A stretch of 64,000 nucleotides of DNA from Acanthacorydalis orientalis (taxonomy: Eukaryota > Arthropoda > Insecta > Megaloptera > Corydalidae). The notes under the pieces are model-generated. The model worked only from the letters and a program-made list of their open reading frames with translations. It was not told the DNA's origin and did not search any database. Shown piece after piece: positions 45,480 through 57,724 of this stretch (the stretch's first letter is position 1; each line of letters starts with the position of its first letter). The position numbers were made by a program, and so were the translations under genes. The stretch spans positions 34,767,956-34,831,955 of the forward strand of contig CM068318.1 in the NCBI GenBank assembly GCA_034766995.1. Reading direction: 5' to 3'.

Positions 45480-46850
45480 GAAACAGAAAAACTGAGAAAA
45501 AAGTATACAAAAAAGCTTTAAGATATAAGACAAAACTATCGGAGATGACATGTATAAGATTATAGGATGACAGAATATACCCCAAATAATGCTGTAAAGA
45601 ATACTCGATCAAGAAGAACAACATATACCAAAGTTCAACTGAATTTCACAAGAAAAATAATTTTTGATGTTACAACTAGCAAAAAATCTGGAATTTACAG
45701 ATTTCAAAAATAGTCGAAGACAATATACTGAAAATACTAAATGAATATAGTACATAACAAAAATAAAAAGTTTGGGACATAATTATGAAATCAACTATTA
45801 TATTAAGTTGGTCTAAAAATAATTGCGGTTTATGACCTTCAAATTAATATACATTTTTCTATTTTTTGATTTTATTAGCTTTTTTAAGTGATTCAGGACT
45901 GTTGGATGACTAATGCCTAACGATTGTGCAGGCTTGCAAATTGTTGTGCGTGGTTCTGATTCCATTAACGCCTTCAGTTAGTCGTTATGAACTGAAGAAG
46001 GACGCCCACGACCTTCTTTATCTTTAGGGCTCTCGTCACCAGCACACAATTTTTGGAATCGCCATTGTACCATACGTTCTCTAACAGTACCCATACCAAA
46101 AGCATCGTTTAGTTTACGAGCAGTTTCTGTTGCTTTATCATCCGTTTTGAACTCATACAAAAAAAATACTCATATGCTTCTTTTCAATCTTTAATTCAAT
46201 AGCTCAATTTGAAGCAAAATTAATAATAAAACCAAAATCAATGTTTCAAAATACAGATCGAAAAATGCACTTTAAAATGATATTAACATGAGCACGATGA
46301 AATGACACTTTCAGTGAAAAAAATTAAAGTTAGAATTCAGAAAACAAAAACTGCAATTATTTTCCTACCAACCTAATCTATAGAAGTATTTATGCACCTA
46401 AAATATGTAAACCGAGTCTTACCTGCTAGAAAAAAAATATACGTTTTATTACAACTGTAGCCGAAATAAGACTAGTAGACAACAAAAGATTAATACTCCG
46501 CCTAAATGGAAAACGCTATAAAATAGAACAAGAAGAAAAATGTCAACTGTGTTCTCTAAGTAGAGAAGACACATTACTTTATGTACTACTGTAATGCCCA
46601 CATTATAAAAACTTCCGAAAAAAATATATACAAGGAAAAAAGATCCATCTACAGAAACAAAAAAAACTACAAACTACTGGACAATGAACAAAAAATAAAA
46701 AATAAATTAGTACTATTTAGAAAACGTAATGAACATAAAATGTAAGTTATGTAATTAAAAAAAATAAAAATACAATATAAATATTGTAAACATTATGTAT
46801 AAGAATATTTCTTAACCTTTTTATGAATAAAGTTACCTTTCTATCTATCT
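45480..46850 (+). mobile_element. LINE 3' fragment, split by a deleted mariner
   Basis: Plus-strand text reads KALRYKTKLSEMTCIRL before the mariner inserted at 45803-46376 and resumes with CKPSLTC, ITTVAEIRLVDNKRLILRLN and the zinc-knuckle CQLCSLSREDTLLYVLL..CPHY (near 46540-46610), which is the C-terminal motif of non-LTR retrotransposons. An AATAAA lies at 46826 and the 3' end runs into (CTAT)n. 5'-truncated and broken. Confidence 0.75.
45803..46376 (-). mobile_element. MADE1-like deleted mariner (574 bp) inserted in a LINE
   Basis: Ends TTAAGTTGGTCTAAAAATAA and inverted TTAGGTTGGTAGGAAAATAA, with TA at the left side. On the minus strand it keeps the N-terminal DNA-binding part (MYEFKTDDKATETARKLNDA, then MVQWRFQKLCAGDE and GRGRPSSVHND, 45978-46160). 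It then deletes to the 3' end with the junction text AATTTGAAGGTCATAAACCG. Same length and same kind of junction as 36780-37353; the terminal remnant at 17685-17727 has the same junction text. Confidence 0.88.
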
Positions 46851-46874
46851 ATCTATTTTCCTCTCTCTCCCTCT

Positions 46875-46910
<36 letters not shown>

Positions 46911-46925
46911 AGATATATGTATAGA

Positions 46926-46962
<37 letters not shown>
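46851..46962. repeat. (CT)n-(TA)n and TATAGA microsatellite
   Basis: CT repeats, then TA repeats broken by TATGTATAGA units. Confidence 0.92.
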
Positions 46963-47892
46963 GTGTGTGTATGTACATAATCATAACTTGCAATCAAATT
47001 GTGTAATTATGAAGATTTATGTATTCCAGTTGTTAAACTATCTCCACATCTTTTATAATCGATTCAAATTGGAACAAATTATTAAAACGACACAAACAGA
47101 TATGTTTGCAATGTAGGTGGATAGATAGTGAATAGTACATACCGGATGTAAGAGCGTATGTTTATATCAGCTTGATGTATCTGCACAGTTGTGCACAAGT
47201 CGAATATCACTATTGTAGGTCAGTTATAGATGATGTCTTATGTTCAGAGATATAAAAATATAGTATTTTTTGTTTAGACTGAGTACTGATTTTGTCACTA
47301 ATTTCTGATAACTATTTAAATAAATATGTTTTATACATAATATTAAATATTTCGTATGGACACACATTTCATTATTCTCATTTTATATAAAAAAGAAATA
47401 AATATTTGTTGAATGATTTCTTAACTCCAGTCAGTTTTTAAGATTATTATTAAAATAATTTCAAGCTCAAGTAACTTATGTGCTACGAAAATATTTATGA
47501 AGATTCAGAGTCATGATGCTTCAGTATTTACGATTACATTTTAGTATTTATAATAAATAGATTGTGTTATTTAAGGATGACCGATCAAAATATTATTAAG
47601 TATTTTAAAAACTAATACGAATTGATAATAACTATTTTTTTAATTATCATTTTTTTTACTTTTTTTTACTTAGTGTTCGTATATTAGAAAAGATGAGTTG
47701 TAAATTTATATTTTGTATATTTATATATCAATCTTCAAAACCTTATTGATTATATATATATTGTTAAGTAATTGTTGCTTAAGAAAAAAAATGTTAACGA
47801 TGAGTGCTTAAAATTATAAAAAATATATTGATTTATTCATTACTAGAAACGCATATAAAAATAATAAATGCTTTTATAAATGATTTATTTTT
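46963..47892. other. AT-rich sequence, nothing recognised
   Basis: No supportable gene or element. Confidence 0.45.
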
Positions 47893-48425
47893 CACTTCAT
47901 AAATAAAAACATTTAGATATTTCTGATCGAAAATGTATAGAAAATTATTTCTGATTATTGATTATGCACATTTTGTTAGCGTTGTCATCATCTTCAGATC
48001 TCTAAGGCACAGAAAATCTAACTTTCTTATAAACTGATCATTGTTTGTATATTATGAATTGCGTTGAAATTTAATTTCTAATTGACGCTATTCAGTTTTG
48101 GAAAGTATAAAGTTTTTTTTCAAAAAAGTACATTAATCAAATTTCAAAATAATTTTTCAACAGTTAATAAGATATTGAATCTCTACTTTAACTGATTCAA
48201 TTCTATTTTTTAATATAGTAGTACATCAAATCTATACAATTAGTGACACATAAAGATGATTCGATTTTTTTTGAAAACAATCGGTATCTTGGCACTCTAA
48301 GTATGATAGCATCTCCATTGAAATGCTAATAAGCGACAACCAAAAATGATTAATAATAACTAAATATTAGTCATTTATTAAATATTTTTGATTCAAATAT
48401 ATTTTTGTGGAGGAAAAAGAATTCA
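47893..48425. mobile_element. Foldback MITE with long inverted arms (copies 3 and 4 of 5)
   Basis: The arm at 47893-48025 starts TTCACTTCATAAATAAAAAC and contains GATTATGCACATTTTGTTAG, CGTTGTCATCATC and CTCTAAGGCACAG. The arm at 48255-48425 is its inverted, diverged copy (TCTTGGCACTCTAAG, GATAGCATCTCCATTGAAAT, GCTAATAAGCGACAACCAAA). About 230 bp separate them. The pair makes a roughly 530-bp element with arms of over 100 bp and no coding sequence. Related arms are at 2165, 8545 and 61035. Confidence 0.6.
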
Positions 48426-48474
48426 TTTATCACTGCCTTAATAGCTCTGAAGAGCACTACCGTTTAAATGTTTT

Positions 48475-48516
48475 TTAACCAATTAAGCGCCGCTGTTGCG
48501 TAAACGCAACATCCAC
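48475..48516. mobile_element. PiggyBac-like terminus, solo
   Basis: TTAACCAATTAAGCGCCGCT followed by TGTTGCGTAAACGCAACA, a palindromic block with an 8-bp stem and 2-base centre. The arrangement copies the other two piggyBac-type ends in the window. No partner end was found. Confidence 0.45.
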
Positions 48517-48672
48517 TTTGGATTTTTTTTCTTTGCTAAAAATATTTTTTTTTTCAAAACTTTTCTATATAACAATAAACTACGGTTCAATAGCAATAGA
48601 ACTGTATTTTTAATTTTTTCCATTTTTGCGAAATTGTGAAAAAACGGTATAAATGTACTTTGAAAGAGCCAG

Positions 48673-48719
<47 letters not shown>

Positions 48720-48933
48720 CATCTATAATATATATAATTTTATATGTGTATATGTATATATATATATATATGTAAAAAGTGCAAAGTTTTTCTCCATCCG
48801 AAGTGTGAATCTAAAGATAAGTCATTTTATAAAATAATTATTGTTAAATTTTATAACAAATTAAGAGGCATATTTCTATTAATGTTCTCAATCTAAATTT
48901 TTCAAAAAATATTTTCAATTTGTATTCATAACT

Positions 48934-48979
<46 letters not shown>

Positions 48980-49342
48980 AATATTCATAACTTCTTCATT
49001 TTTATAACTTTCCACTGTATTTTAGCCACACATCATCTTTAAATTTTGTAATTATGGAACAATAAGAGTTGATAATACGTTATTAGTAAAATATTGTATT
49101 TTTTTATTTATTTAGTATTTTAATCCTTAAATATACATACTTCAGATGTATAATCTCAAATATTTTTTATAGATGCGATTAAATACAGTTTTCTAATAGT
49201 GTAAACATAATATATAAACGAATATTTAGTTATTTGTAAGTTTTTACGCAAAGAAAAACAAATAGAATAAAACATTTAGGTTAGATTCAAAAACTATATA
49301 TATATACATATATAAAACCAAATTATTAAAAAAATTACTCAC
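48517..49342. other. Intron of the MAM-domain gene, AT-rich
   Basis: Begins, on the minus strand, with the donor GTGAGT at 49342. Contains (TA)n arrays at about 48676-48717 and 48940-48977. No downstream exon recognised. Confidence 0.6.
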
Positions 49343-51968
49343 CATCTGACTGGTTATTTGCGTCGTATTTCGGACCAACATTCAAATTCTTCAGTTCAGT
49401 CGCGCTGGTAATACGAAAACCACTCTTTGCCTCCCACTTCCAATCGCACGGTGTTTCAAAATTACAATACACGCCACTATGCGATTGTTGTTGTTCTTGA
49501 GTCCCCGTACCAACAAGTGAAGATGGATCGGACATTAAAACGTTGATAGAAGAAACAGGTCTTTCTGACCGACTAATCGGTTGACCGACAATGGCACCAA
49601 CACCACCTTGACTAGCCAAACCGACGAGTTCGTCAATACCACCAACACCACCACCAGAAGATATATTAAAATCACGACCACTTCCGTGTAGTTTCTCTAA
49701 CCGTTTCTTCGAACCGATTTGTTGCAGTTCTTGAAATATATTGATTTTCTTTTTCCCGACCCCACCACCATTGCCGTTACCAGATAGTGAGTGTGGATCG
49801 AAATTATCGTTCTGAGCATCACGTTCGTTACGGTTCTTATTGTAATCTGAATCTGTTTGAAAATAAAAATCTGAAGTGCTGTCACCTAATTTGGCACAAT
49901 CGTCGCCACATAATTGTTCCTCCGTCTGAGAAGTATTGGTATTGTGAGCGATTCCTCCAGCTAGAGTTCGATCACGACTGATACTATTAGATAAATTTTC
50001 TGCACGCCTCTGTTGTTCGTGGTACAATGTTTTCATGTTATTCAAATCAGAATGATGGAGAAATTTACGAAGTCTATGCGCAGGATCGAATCGTTTTTCT
50101 TTAAAAAAGATCAAATTATTTTTTGACGTAATAACGAACGATTCTTTGATTTTCGACGATGTCTTTAGTAACACTTCATGACTCGATGAGCTCGCTTCAG
50201 AATTCTCCATAGAGTCAGCTAAATTAAGAATACCAAATTCGTTATTAGACGGAGTACTGTTTTCATCTGTTCGATTTTTATTCGAACCTGTACTCAAACT
50301 GCTACTTGTTATTGATTCTGTAGTTATTTTATTCTCAGGACTAGTTTGTATAACAGAAATTTCAACGTTCTGTCCCGGTTCTAGAACAATAATCTTTTCT
50401 TTATCGTTTGTTACGTTAGAGTTTTTTAGATTTTCTACCTTACTGGTATTATTTAAATTCAGTGTTGAACTTAAACGACTTTTGATGTTTTTATTTTTCA
50501 TTTCTGTTTGAGATAAATTTCGATTTTTATTGAGATTGAATCTTGAAGCAACATGAAATACATTGAAAACTGATTTTTCTTCATTGCTCATCGTGGGTGG
50601 AAGAGATTCCGATTTAGTTTCGAAAACAAACGTATTATCAGTATGTGTTGAAGTAGTAGTTGTTGCTGCTTCTTTCAGTTTCTCCGATTCTAAAAAATCA
50701 AGTTCTGGTAAAAGATCTAAAGGGTTTTCACCAGCATCAAAAAGATTCGATACAATCTCTTCAGTATCTATTTTCATCTCATGCTCTTGATTCGATCGCG
50801 AGTTATAAGTGTTATTTGTCTGCGTCGAATTTTCTTGAATGTAATTTGTACTATTTTTACTTGAATCCATTTTTAAACTTCTTGCGAATCTCTTAAGATC
50901 AAACTTATGTTCTGGTATCGTTTCTGAAACAGAGCTTGGCATTTCTGATTTATTAGATTTCATATTAGTATCAAAATTATCAGGTGCAATTTCAATATCA
51001 AAAGAAATCTCGTGATTTTCAGAATTTACATTTTCATGAACAGTCACTTCAGGTTTTCCAAGTCTAGTTTCAATAGATAATAACATCTCTTCATTTTCAT
51101 TCCATCTTTTATTTGATTCATTATTAGCATCTTGAAGTGTTTCTCTCTTATTTGAAATATATTCCTTATTTGAGCTATTTTTATTCTCGTAATCAGAAAC
51201 ATTTACAATACTTTCAGCTGAGACACCTTTTTGTCTATAGTCTAATTTTGTAACGTTATCTACAGAAATAATATCATCAGAATTCTTTAAATTACTAAAT
51301 CGGTCAAATTCCGAGGTTTGCGTCGTGTATGATGATTCTTGTTTTGAAAAAGTCATCATTGGTTTACTTTTAGAACTATTCGTATGTTGATAATGAATAT
51401 CTTCTGTTGAATGCTCTTCAATATTTGGCGTATGAAAATATTGATCGGTCGTTGATTCCGTTATCTGTTTATTAGTTCTTATTAAAATGTTATCAGATTG
51501 ATTCAATACAGATAATCCAGACATATCATCGCTGGAAGAAACGGCGATTTTGTTGAACGTATGTTTTATATTTAACGAATCTAAATCACCATAATCTGAT
51601 GTCGAATTAAATTGAAAATAATTAGACATCGGTTTACTGTTCAAATTCTCCGATTGTTGATAGAGAATATCATCTTCTGGTGGCTGCAGTTCGACATTTC
51701 TATTAATATCGTATGTTTCAGTAGGATAAAACATGTCTTGTTTGTGACTACTTTTGAACGATTTGTTCGTCACGTCAACAGAGACATGTTCAGCACGATC
51801 CGTCTCATTCTGTGAATGTAAAACGGACAACTGTTTATCGCCGAATGAGGATGCGATCCCTTCTAGAATATCTTTAACGCTTGGCGATCGATTCGGCGAA
51901 GAATTCTTGCATAAAATAATCATTAAAAATAATAATATGGAAAATCTTGGCGTGTTACGAAACGCCAT
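49343..51968 (-). CDS. Secreted or membrane MAM-domain glycoprotein, N-terminal exon (partial)
   Basis: 875 codons plus one base of a larger spliced gene. The start is the ATG at 51968 in good context (GACAAGATGG); an in-frame stop lies upstream, and the in-frame GTG at 51995 is not a normal eukaryotic start. Residues 1-22 form a signal peptide (FSILLFLMIILC core). About 800 residues of Ser/Thr/Asn/Glu-rich, poorly structured ectodomain follow, with some twenty N-X-S/T sequons. A Gly-rich stretch (GNGNGGGVGKKK, then SSGGGVGGIDELVGLASQGG) comes near the end, and then the start of a MAM domain, VYCNFETPCDWKWEAKSGFR. The frame ends at GAT G|GTGAGT, a phase-1 donor, so the rest of the domain is in the next exon. 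MAM domains mediate extracellular adhesion or dimerisation. Candidate families include the Alk receptor tyrosine kinase or another MAM-containing surface protein; I cannot decide. Confidence 0.85.
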
Positions 51969-51988
51969 CTTGTCGTTCGAAAGTGTTT

Positions 51989-52057
51989 TCAACACAAATT
52001 TTCTTCTGTCGTCGTCGCCATTTCGTTACGATCATTTGTGACGATTTCGTCAATCAT
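51989..52057 (-). CDS. Upstream ORF, 22 codons
   Basis: Starts ATG at 52057 (MIDEIVTNDRNE...) with a second in-frame ATG at 52021 in AAATGG context, and stops 20 bases before the main ATG. It may reduce or regulate translation of the MAM protein. Whether it is translated is unknown. Confidence 0.35.
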   Translation of the reverse strand: MIDEIVTNDRNEMATTTEENLC

Positions 52058-52120
52058 TATTTCAGATTCACTTATATCCACGTTTCTGTTTATTGAATCT
52101 GTGTCTGTTTGTACCTTTTT

Positions 52121-52162
52121 CTATTCGTTGTTTTTTGAACGGATTTTTTTGAATTTAGTCAT
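52121..52162 (-). CDS. Upstream ORF, 13 codons
   Basis: Encodes MTKFKKIRSKNNE in the 5' leader, about 50 bases after the splice acceptor. A possible translational control element. Confidence 0.3.
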   Translation of the reverse strand: MTKFKKIRSKNNE

Positions 52163-52213
52163 CTTTACAAGTGTTTGTTAGCTTTGATTACACGCTCTGC
52201 TTGATGACAGCGA

Positions 52214-53639
52214 CTGTAAAGAGAAAAAAGAGTAAATTTGATATTACATTTCAAAATATTATATAGTAAGCAAATTAATAGACTTATTTTTTTTTGTTTG
52301 TAATGTATTCCATTGAACTAAATATAAAATTCAAATATATACTAAACGTACACCCAACTAGAATAAAAATAACTAAAATAAGTACTTTTATAAAGTTTAG
52401 AAACGCCAAAAACGAATATGGAAAATTAGAAAATCATACACTTTAATTTCTACCTTTGTAATTTACAAATTTATCATGTTTATAATTAATTTCGATTCGA
52501 TTTTCATTAAAAAGCAATAAAAACTAATGACTATTATAAATTCAATCTCCAAGATTATAATACTTAAGAACTATATAACATTTTTGGACTTTAACTAAAG
52601 AATAGACTAACTAGATACACATCACTAGATACACATTAACTAGATACATTTTAACTAGATACACATCAGATAAGTAGTCTGGCAATGAAAGATTTGTCTG
52701 TGATAAATTATTTATTTTAAGTAAACCTATTAATTTTTCACTTTATAATTCTTAATAAATAAATGAAATTATATTGAAATATATTTCTCTTTTTTGTTTT
52801 GCAAATAAAAGTTATTATAACCGTACTTCTGATGATATAGTATCGTTTTTATTTACTTACTTATATTTATTAATTATAAGAATTTATATAATTTGAAGAA
52901 AATGGAACGCCCATATAAATAATATTATATTATCATTTAATTGACAGGTGTGCAATAATATTACAATTTAATATAATAGTTATTATTTGTAAATGAGATA
53001 GTATTTATGTGAACGAAAAGTTCAATATTTTAGTCAGTTTCCACTTAATTTTAAAATAAAAGTATTGTCATTGTATACTGCTTACTTTTATCTAAATTTA
53101 ACAATTTATATATAAATATGTCATTAATTACTGCATTATTTGCATACACAATGACTCCAAAAATTGTTCATGAATTTTCGCTTGATAACACATTCATCTA
53201 AAAATTAATGAATACTTTGGGAAATTCTCGAATAACTTCATTGTTTACTAAATTTTAGATCACGCAGGCTGGTGATGCAGCATTTTAGTCATTTTTTTGG
53301 TGCCATTGAAAATTATTCGCATTCCAAATACAGAAAAGATAGTGAATAGTTTTTTGGGTGAAGTATTGTCGAATATTAAATTTTACCAAGTAAATATTTT
53401 TAATATTTCTATTCTCAAAACTTTCTGAGAAATAATAAAAAACAAGGTAATAAATTAGATTTTTATTAAATCTGACAAAGTCAATTGTTCCAATTTTTAA
53501 CTGGGGAGGGGGACGAAAAGGCATTTATATGTGAAAAGTAATTGCAACGGAAAATAAAAAGTTAACCAGTCCGTCAAACAACTTCTTTATATGATTTTTC
53601 TATCAGATTTATATTAAAAATCAAAAAAGAATTAAAAAT
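52214..53639. other. AT-rich sequence, probably intron of the MAM gene
   Basis: Lies upstream of the acceptor at 52214. A short tandem of ACTAGATACA(C/T) units at about 52612-52670 is the only repeat noticed. No coding sequence recognised. Confidence 0.5.
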
Positions 53640-54730
53640 CGTTGTTGAGGTCAATAAAGGAGGACTCCAGAGACCAAATGAAAAATTCGTCCCCTAATCT
53701 GCACAGGGACAGTGGACAATATCACATAGGTCAACAATCTCTTACGAAAGGATCTACAAATCAATGTTTGTAAGGAGATAGTCAGGAATTGTCCAAAAAA
53801 TCAGAATTAAAAGCTAAATATAAGCTAAAATGCCGTTTTTAACTGATAACCATATGGAAAAGCGGTTGAATATCTCAAAAAAATATAAACATTGGAACGC
53901 TGTTCATTAAAACTAAATCGTTTGATCAGATGAGACTAAAACTAATCGTATGGACGAAAATGGACTTAGATCAAGCCAAAACGTAGGCTGGAGGGGCGAA
54001 GTATTATCAAAATATTAAAGTAAGGAGACGGCTTTTTGATAGTTTGAGATTGTTTCAAAGGAAATGAACTAGGAAACTCACATAGAATTGAAGGGATTGT
54101 GAAAGTGGTGGACTACATTGAAATCATTATGGATTTGTTTCTTTCAAGCATTAAAAAGTTTGGGTGTGACTAACAGATTTAGTATTTATGTAAGACAACG
54201 CCCCAAACATACGGTTAAATTACGAAAAAAAATCTCCAAACGAACGACATTGTTTTGATGGATTGGCCACCGTAATCTCTTGACTTAAATCCAATAGAAC
54301 ACCTATGTGCTATATTGAAAAGAAAACTTCTATCTACCGGAGAAATACCAAAAACTATTTATGATTTATGGGATGGAACCAATCAAGCATGAAAAAGTAC
54401 TGAAGAGTCCACATTGATAAATTTAACAGGTGGTATGCCAAAAAGAATAGAAGCCGTTTTAAACGCAAAGGGAGGCTAAACGTTGTACTCAGTTCCACAA
54501 AACAGCAAACGTTGCATGCGAACTAAAAAAGTGTTCATACACTAAGAAAAGTGAAATAATTTCTAGAAGTAATACGAGTGATACAATATTTATAGTGAAT
54601 ATTTTTTTTGTTATTACACTGTTTATAAAATTTAATAACGAATAAACAAATTAATATTTTTTTCTATATGCATCAAACTTCTTATTTTTTAAAAAATTCA
54701 CACTTTCGTGAAGAGTTTTTTGGATCACTG
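53640..54730 (+). mobile_element. Tc1-like transposon relic, plus strand
   Basis: The right end, reverse complemented, is CAGTGATCCAAAAAACTCTT next to TA, typical of Tc1 ends. The plus strand gives NRMDENGLRSSQN, WRGEVLSKY, a DNAP..H-like second catalytic motif near 54215, WIGHRNLLT (from WPPQSPDLN), an LNPIEHLWAILKRK-like segment near 54290-54330 spread over frames, and MPKRIEAVLNAKGG near 54440. The left end was not resolved. Frameshifted throughout. Confidence 0.8.
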
Positions 54731-54762
54731 TATTTTACTTTCTCAGAGTCCACCGAGATATA

Positions 54763-56036
54763 CGAGGGATGGGTGAAAAGTTTCACGCCTAGGAAGGAAA
54801 ACAACAAAATATTGGCTGAAAAATGATTTTATTTTTCCACATAGTCTCCTTTTAAGTCAATGCACTTATTCTAGCGATATTCGAAAGCAGTTATGACATC
54901 CTTATAAACCGATTCGTCCAACTTTTCAAAATAGTCGATTGTGATGGTAATCACTTCAAAATCCGATGCATTCTTTTTATTAGCTTCAAACTTTTTTAGA
55001 TTCGGAAACAAACTAAAATCCGACAGGGCTAAGTCTGGCAAATAAGCTACTTGAGGCAGTAAGTCGAAATCCAATTAATAAATTTTAGCCATCGAAATAA
55101 CTGACTTATCATAAGGAGTTTTATCTTAATGATACAGAACTTTTTCTTCGCTAATCCGGGTCATTCCCGTGAACTTTCTGGTGGAGCTGGACAAGTAAGT
55201 TGGTTAGTATACTCTATTTATTGTTTTACCTTTTTTAACATAATCGACTAAAAGAATGCCGTTCGCACCCCAAAATACTAACGCCTTAGTCTTTCCTAAC
55301 GACGAAACGCCTTCATCTTCTTCGGAGCTGGTTTGTCTCTCGCTGTCCACTGTTTTGATTGTTACTTAGTCTCCAGAGTATAATAGCAAATCAAAATCTC
55401 GTTCATAGTAAAGAATCGACTCAAAAAGTCTGTTGTCTTATAGTTAAGCAGCACCAAACACTGCTTGAAGATAGTTATACGACTGACCTTTCGTTCTAGT
55501 GTGAGTAATTGTAGCACCCATCGCTAGAATAGTTTTATCACGATCAAAATTTCACATAATATTTGATATTCTCACTCTTTCGATATATACACAACCTGAG
55601 CTATCTTGACCAACTTCAATCGATGCTTATTCGATACAATTTTGTGCACTTTTTAGACCATTTACTCAAAAGCAACCGTTTTTGGACTGCCGAAATGTTG
55701 TGCATTCTCAGTGCTCGTACGGCCACGTTTAAAGTCCGCGACCTATGCTTCAACATTTGAAAACGATGAAGTATACTTGTCTAAAGTAGAATCCAGCTCA
55801 TCTTTAATATTGATTGAGGATAAATCTTTAATACTGAAGTAGTTAATCACTGCCCACACGTCAGTTTTCTCCATTGTTCATAGAACACAAAACTTCTTAC
55901 TGCAAAACTACTTAATATAACTTTATGAAACTTCAAAATCAGACTAATAAATGTTGATATTGCACAAAACCATAGATGATTCATGACAATTTGTGCTATT
56001 TATCGGCTAGGCCGGAAACTTTTCATCCCACCCTAC
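54763..56036 (-). mobile_element. Mariner relic with preserved ends, minus strand
   Basis: A 1,274-bp element flanked by TA. The left end is CGAGGGATGGGTGAAAAGTT and the right end, reverse complemented, is GTAGGGTGGGATGAAAAGTT; both continue TC..GCCTAG. On the minus strand: MEKTDVWAVINYFSIKDLSS at the start (near 55870), FKRGRTSTENAQ near 55760, QSKQWTARDKPAPKK near 55360, a second motif H-stop-DKTP with Asp near 55130, and DFDLLPQVAYLPDLALSDFS with the third Asp near 55020, spaced 34 residues apart (DD34D). C-terminus CIDLKGDYVEK near 54850. Stops and frameshifts make it inactive. Confidence 0.9.
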
Positions 56037-57660
56037 TACACTGAATTTAACTGAAGTATCAGCTTGTCTTGAAGGCTGAATTAAATGCATGGATCAAATA
56101 GCATAAGTAAAACCCCCATTAATAGAGCATCTTTATTTCTTTTTGTAATCATCGATTTGAAATCTACTAGCAGCACTGGATCACAAAAGGATTCATTTCG
56201 TACCAGTAATATATGCAAATGACAAATAGGCCCTAGAGAAATTGAACATTTTAAATATGTTTGTAGATAAGTTGAACGTTTAAACGCCTCGATAAACAGG
56301 CTACGTAATCTGACCTTGTTAACCTCTTATTTCGATATGAGGTTAACAACATCGGGATTAGTGTGTCATATTTAGTCCAAAGCGAGTTTTGGGAACTGTT
56401 ACGCGTATTAAAAATGAAATTTGTTGAGGATGTTGTGTTTGCCCAAAGCTTCTTAACAGGTTTTTAATTTTATTGAGATATTTACTTCTATTATTTTTTA
56501 ATATCTATCAAACTTTTTAGATTTGGACACAATATTTAATTATTGGGTGTCAACATTAAAATGGATAAAAGAGAAATGAGTTCTCCAACGTTATATTTTT
56601 TTTATAGCAAACAGAAATTTTGTTAACATGTAATCTAAAATATTTTTATACATAAAAGAGTATGTCCAGACAATATTTTTTTTATTTCTCTCTTATGATA
56701 GCATATTATGTTAATGTGACATTAGAAAACGATTTTGATATGAGTGTACATTTGTCTGGTATAAATATTGGTAAACATTACGATTTTTTATCTTACAATA
56801 ACAGTACAACTATTTATTTCTGATCTGTTTACACAAATTTTATAAAACGTAGGAAATCATTTTTTTTGTTTCTATAACATTTTTGTTCATATTACAGTAT
56901 TGAATTTATATTTTTATATCTCTTATTATTTTTGAAACATTTTTTAGTATCTTAATAGAATTTGTCCCGGTGGTTTTTATCCTTTTGGATCATCTGATTT
57001 CTCTATTTTCAAATACAAATTTATGCATGCGTGCCTTTTTCATGTAGATTTTAGAGTCCTTTAAATCTACCTTAAAATGTCACTTATACAGAAACTAGTA
57101 GTGGAAACATACAGGTGATACAAAAGAAAAGATTTCATCAAAATAACACATCACCAGGATCATAGATAAAACATACAATCACAATTATATCTAAATCTTA
57201 ATTTTTTCTTCCAAATAACAAGTTTAATAGAATGTCAAAAATGTTGTCATTGAACAGAATCTGAGTTCAAAATTTTCAATTTATTATAAATAATAATGAC
57301 TGGATTAATGACTGAATTTCCTACCTTCTCGTTCCAATGGAAACTTTTTTGACAACTTTTTTATCAAGATATGATATAGAAAAACATTATAAAATGAGGA
57401 ATAAGCTTTATTCAATAAATTTTTTATTTATTTTAAAATGAAAAAGAAAAAAATAATAAATATTAATAATGATAAATAGTTTATGTATATTAGAATATAT
57501 GTTTTTAAAGAATTATTGGAAATTAAACCAACAAAAGTAGAGTAGTAGGTGAAAAGTTGATTTTTCAATTATTTTAGATAAGAACAATACTGTTTGACTT
57601 TAAAATAAGTACAGATTGTAAAAAAAAGTATAATGTTTTAATTTTGCTTTATATATTAAT

Positions 57661-57662
<2 letters not shown>
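56037..57662. other. AT-rich sequence; one perfect hairpin
   Basis: No gene recognised. A perfect 11-bp inverted repeat, TTGTTAACCTC / GAGGTTAACAA with a 12-base spacer, lies at 56316-56349. Confidence 0.5.

Positions 57663-57721
<59 letters not shown>
57663..57721. repeat. (TA)n microsatellite
   Basis: Pure TA array of about 59 bp. Confidence 0.95.

Positions 57722-57724
<3 letters not shown>

Larger units (their letters stand above)
51969..52213 (-). other. 5' UTR part of the MAM-gene exon, with splice acceptor
   Basis: On the minus strand a clear acceptor, CTCTTTTTTCTCTTTACAG, precedes the exon start at 52213, so at least one noncoding exon lies further upstream. The 245-base leader contains two upstream ORFs and an in-frame stop before the main ATG. 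Confidence 0.65.

Noticed and set aside
51969..51995. Extending the MAM protein to an upstream in-frame GTG
   Set aside because: GTG is not an expected eukaryotic start, an in-frame stop lies just upstream, and the ATG at 51968 has good context followed by a signal peptide.
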